From Gammaproteobacteria bacterium (GTDB taxonomy: Bacteria > Pseudomonadota > Gammaproteobacteria > Steroidobacterales > Rariloculaceae), in contig JAJEFE010000157.1 in the NCBI GenBank assembly GCA_022820625.1, positions 1-47,637 of the forward strand: a stretch of DNA of 47,637 nucleotides, given 5' to 3'. The notes beneath the pieces are model-generated. The model ran no database searches. It was not told where the DNA came from and was given only the letters and a program-made list of their open reading frames with translations. This document shows positions 45,393-47,637 of this stretch, piece by piece. Each line of letters opens with the position of its first letter. Within the stretch, counting starts at the first letter, position 1. The translations under genes and the position numbers were made by a program.

Positions 45393-47527
45393 TGCAGGAC
45401 GCTTTCCCGGAATTTGCGTCGCTGGGCCAACTCGCCGCCCGCTCCGGTACGTCCGTGCCCTGCGCCGGCAACCTGCCGGTACAACTCGACGACCCGGACT
45501 GCGTCTGGTTTATCGATCAGGGCGCCGTGGATCTGTTCCTGGTCGAGTTCAGGGACGGGGTGGAGCAAGCGGCGCCGCACCACCTGTTGCGCTGCACTTC
45601 GGGCCGGTTGCTGCCCGGCGTCGCGCCGGACGAGGAGAATGGCGACGGCAAGGACACCACGCTCCGCCTGATTGCCAAGGGGTTGCCGGGCACCCTTCTC
45701 AAGCGCCTGCCGGCGTCCCTGCTGTCCGAAGTTCGTCCTTCGGAACTGGCGGAACAGACCGATACCTGGCTGACCGCCATGACCGACACGCTGTCGCGCT
45801 TCGTGAGCCACCTCCCGCGTCCGACTGCGCTGGCCGAACCCGGACAGATCCACGCCCCGGCCGCCAGTACGCTGTCCGTACGGCGCGGTGTGGTCTGGGT
45901 CACCGAGCAGTCCGTCGGCGCCAGCCTGTTCATGGACATGGCCGACCAGGCGCAATTTGCCGAGGCGAGCGGTCCCCGCGAAGCCCTGATCCCGCTGACG
46001 CGATCGAGCTGGCTCACCCTGTTCGACGATGCGGAAGTCTCGGGCAAGTCAACCGAAGCATTGGCGCAACAAAGGCTGCTGCTGCCGGCGCTCGCATCCT
46101 TTCACGCGGTGGCCTTCAACCTGGAACGCCTGAACCGCCGTCTGGCCGTGGTCGACGATGCGAACCTCGAACGCGAGCGGACAACCAGCCGCCGCACGGC
46201 GGAACAAGCGGCCCGGCAACGGCTCTTCAACATCTATGACCTGCCCACCGGCCGGGATGCCGGGGCCGAGGACACGGCACTGGAAGACGCCCTGCAAGTC
46301 ATCGGCCGGCGTGAAGGCATCGAATTCAGGATTCCGGTGCGCTCCCGATCTTCCGATTCGCCGATCAGCCTCACCGACGTCCTCGATTCTTCAGGCGTCC
46401 GTGCCCGGCGCGTGCGATTCAGGGCCGAGGGGAGCTGGTGGCGCGGCGACAGCAACGCACTGCTGGCATTTCGCTCCGGAGACGGGCAGCCCGTCGCGCT
46501 GTTGCCGGGCATGTTCGGGCGCTACCGCGAAGTCGATCCCGTCAGCAAGCGCAGCGTCCGGCTGACGGCGGCTCGGGCCGAAGCGCTGCAGCAGGAAGCC
46601 TGGACGTTCTATCGGCCATTGCCGGCAGAGAGTGTGAAACCGGCGGACCTGCTGCGAATCGCCCTGCATGGAGCGGGCGCGGACCTGGTGCGGCTGGTGA
46701 TCGCCGGGCTGCCGGGCGGCCTCATCAAACTGCTGCCGGCGCTCGCGCTCGGGTTCGTTGCCAATCACATCGCGGCCGGCGGGAGCGCCGGAGCGCTCTA
46801 TGCAGTGGCCGTGACGCTGGCGGCGTTCGGCCTGCTCGGCGCACTGCTGCACCTGGCGCAGAGTTCGGCGATGATGCGGCTGGAGGGGCGCTCGGCCTCA
46901 AGGGTTGAAGCGGCCTTCTGGGACCGCCTCATGCGCCTTCCGTCAAGCATTCTGCACCGCCATCCGGCCGGCGACCTGGCCATGTCGGGAATGACGTTCC
47001 AGAATCTGCGCGATGGCCTGCAGGGCGTCATCGCCGACAGTGTGCTTTCGCTCGTTTTTCTGCTGCCGGTCTTTGCCGTCATCTTCTTCTACGATGCCGC
47101 TCTCGGGATCGTCACCCTGGTCTTCAGCCTGATTTCGCTGCTGGTCACCGTTGCCCTCGGCTTGCGCCAGATTGCACCCCACGGGCGGATGATCGGCGCG
47201 ATTCGCCGCGTAGCGGGCCGCCTGTTCCAGATTGTGGGCGGTATCGCCAAACTGCGCGTGGAAAACGCGGAAGGGTCGGCGTTCGCCATGTGGGCCGAGG
47301 ATTACAGGGAGCAGAAACGCGCAGAACTCCAGCTGGGCGTGCTCGAGGGGCATTCAAGGGCCTTTGGCGCCGCGCTGCCCCTGGTTGCCGGCGGCGTGCT
47401 GCTGCTCGCAGTGGCAACGGTGAGCGACCGGAATGTCCCGGTGGGCGACTTTCTGGTCATTTACACCGTCTTCATCGCCTTTCAGTACGCCATTGCCCGG
47501 CTAGGAGGCTGCGCCGTAGGAAATTAA
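45392..47527 (+). CDS. NHLM-type ABC transporter second subunit, truncated before the ATPase by an insertion sequence
   Basis: The 711-residue open frame has a long N-terminal domain (about 1-420) with cyclic-nucleotide-binding-like and scaffold segments found in this family, and a six-helix ABC membrane domain (about 430-700: LIKLLPALALGFVANHIAAG, LSLVFLLPVFAVIFFYD, FLVIYTVFIAFQYAIARL). No Walker A, signature or Walker B follows: the family-like sequence ends at FIAFQYAIARL, and the last residues GGCAVGN come from inserted DNA. The ATPase half should lie beyond the insertion, outside the window. The gene is therefore broken here, and the encoded subunit could not hydrolyse ATP. Confidence 0.88.
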   Translation: MQDAFPEFASLGQLAARSGTSVPCAGNLPVQLDDPDCVWFIDQGAVDLFLVEFRDGVEQAAPHHLLRCTSGRLLPGVAPDEENGDGKDTTLRLIAKGLPGTLLKRLPASLLSEVRPSELAEQTDTWLTAMTDTLSRFVSHLPRPTALAEPGQIHAPAASTLSVRRGVVWVTEQSVGASLFMDMADQAQFAEASGPREALIPLTRSSWLTLFDDAEVSGKSTEALAQQRLLLPALASFHAVAFNLERLNRRLAVVDDANLERERTTSRRTAEQAARQRLFNIYDLPTGRDAGAEDTALEDALQVIGRREGIEFRIPVRSRSSDSPISLTDVLDSSGVRARRVRFRAEGSWWRGDSNALLAFRSGDGQPVALLPGMFGRYREVDPVSKRSVRLTAARAEALQQEAWTFYRPLPAESVKPADLLRIALHGAGADLVRLVIAGLPGGLIKLLPALALGFVANHIAAGGSAGALYAVAVTLAAFGLLGALLHLAQSSAMMRLEGRSASRVEAAFWDRLMRLPSSILHRHPAGDLAMSGMTFQNLRDGLQGVIADSVLSLVFLLPVFAVIFFYDAALGIVTLVFSLISLLVTVALGLRQIAPHGRMIGAIRRVAGRLFQIVGGIAKLRVENAEGSAFAMWAEDYREQKRAELQLGVLEGHSRAFGAALPLVAGGVLLLAVATVSDRNVPVGDFLVIYTVFIAFQYAIARLGGCAVGN

Positions 47528-47637
47528 TGAGATAATTGTGTCGCAGTTTGTGGGAGATTGCGATGCCGACGACGTTTCGTCCCTATCATCCGGATCAGGG
47601 TTTGTTGCTGCCGTCCGATATGAGGGACTGGTTGCCG
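47503..47637 (+). mobile_element. Left end of an IS1182-like insertion sequence
   Basis: From about 47503 (near GGAGGCTGCGCCGTAGGAAA) the sequence departs from the ABC gene and becomes less GC-rich, with a transposase start 60 bases later. The exact terminal repeat and target duplication cannot be fixed because the right end is outside the window. A -10-like GATAAT lies at 47531-47536. Confidence 0.7.
47563..47637 (+). CDS. Transposase N-terminal fragment, IS1182 family (runs off the window)
   Basis: The 25 codons begin MPTTFRPYHPDQGLLLPSDM and continue RDWLP, which is the well-known start of IS1182-type DDE transposases. The ORF is still open at the window edge. GGGAG lies 7 bases before the ATG. 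It is responsible for the interruption of the second ABC transporter gene. Confidence 0.8.
   Translation, partial: MPTTFRPYHPDQGLLLPSDMRDWLP

Overview
The window is about 47.6 kb of GC-rich DNA packed with bacterial housekeeping operons. The sequence suggests a gammaproteobacterium: infC-rpmI-rplT-pheS-pheT-ihfA-merR is in the gammaproteobacterial order, HisB is the bifunctional enteric type, AidB resembles the E. coli protein, and aspartokinase is fused to diaminopimelate decarboxylase as in Xanthomonas relatives. Several fast-evolving genes (DUF6152, sulfatases, P450 and phytanoyl-CoA dioxygenase remnants) fit an uncultured marine or host-associated lineage, but that is inference.

Layout. 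244-7237: a leucine-family operon ilvC-leuA-ilvE-leuC-leuD-leuB behind a Leu-rich leader peptide and a transcription attenuator. 7295-8625: a secreted DUF6152 protein and a small unknown gene whose starts overlap head to head. 8677-16002: a histidine operon headed by a TrpR/YerC-type repressor gene, then hisG-D-C-B-H-A-F-E; hisI is absent and hisF has GTT where its start codon should be. 16026-19533 (minus strand): an SGNH hydrolase downstream of a lysC-lysA fusion, which is preceded by a Thr/Met/Lys-rich leader peptide and a second attenuator. 19619-22965 (minus): an OFA-type MFS carrier, a HAMP membrane sensor and a Tat-type substrate-binding protein. 23153-26601: aidB and ilvD, convergent. 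26676-32256 (minus): tRNA-Pro, merR, ihfA, pheT, pheS, rplT, rpmI, infC and tRNA-Val. A 167-nt near-perfect palindrome sits between infC and rpmI. 32345-34668: uvrB and tRNA-Asn. 34695-36400: a YdeI-like gene, a GFA-like gene, and remnants of a P450 and a phytanoyl-CoA dioxygenase gene. 36497-39974: two convergent paralogous sulfatases. 40145-47527: an RND exporter and a peptide-export cassette of NHLM type (short membrane-fusion-like protein, C39 peptidase-ABC transporter, second ABC protein). The last gene is cut before its ATPase domain by an insertion sequence that runs off the window.

How the genes work together. Most of the branched-chain pathway is present (IlvC, IlvD, IlvE, LeuABCD); acetolactate synthase is not in view. 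Histidine synthesis is complete except for the HisI step. Two amino-acid loci show complete attenuators with competing hairpins and leader peptides, and a third (his) has an apparent dedicated repressor with a candidate operator. The strongest candidates for new biology are the attenuated lysC-lysA fusion, the palindromic element at the infC stop codon, a PheT without its tRNA-binding domain, the non-canonical hisF start, and the interrupted NHLM export cassette with an unusually short adaptor. No precursor peptide for that exporter is visible here.
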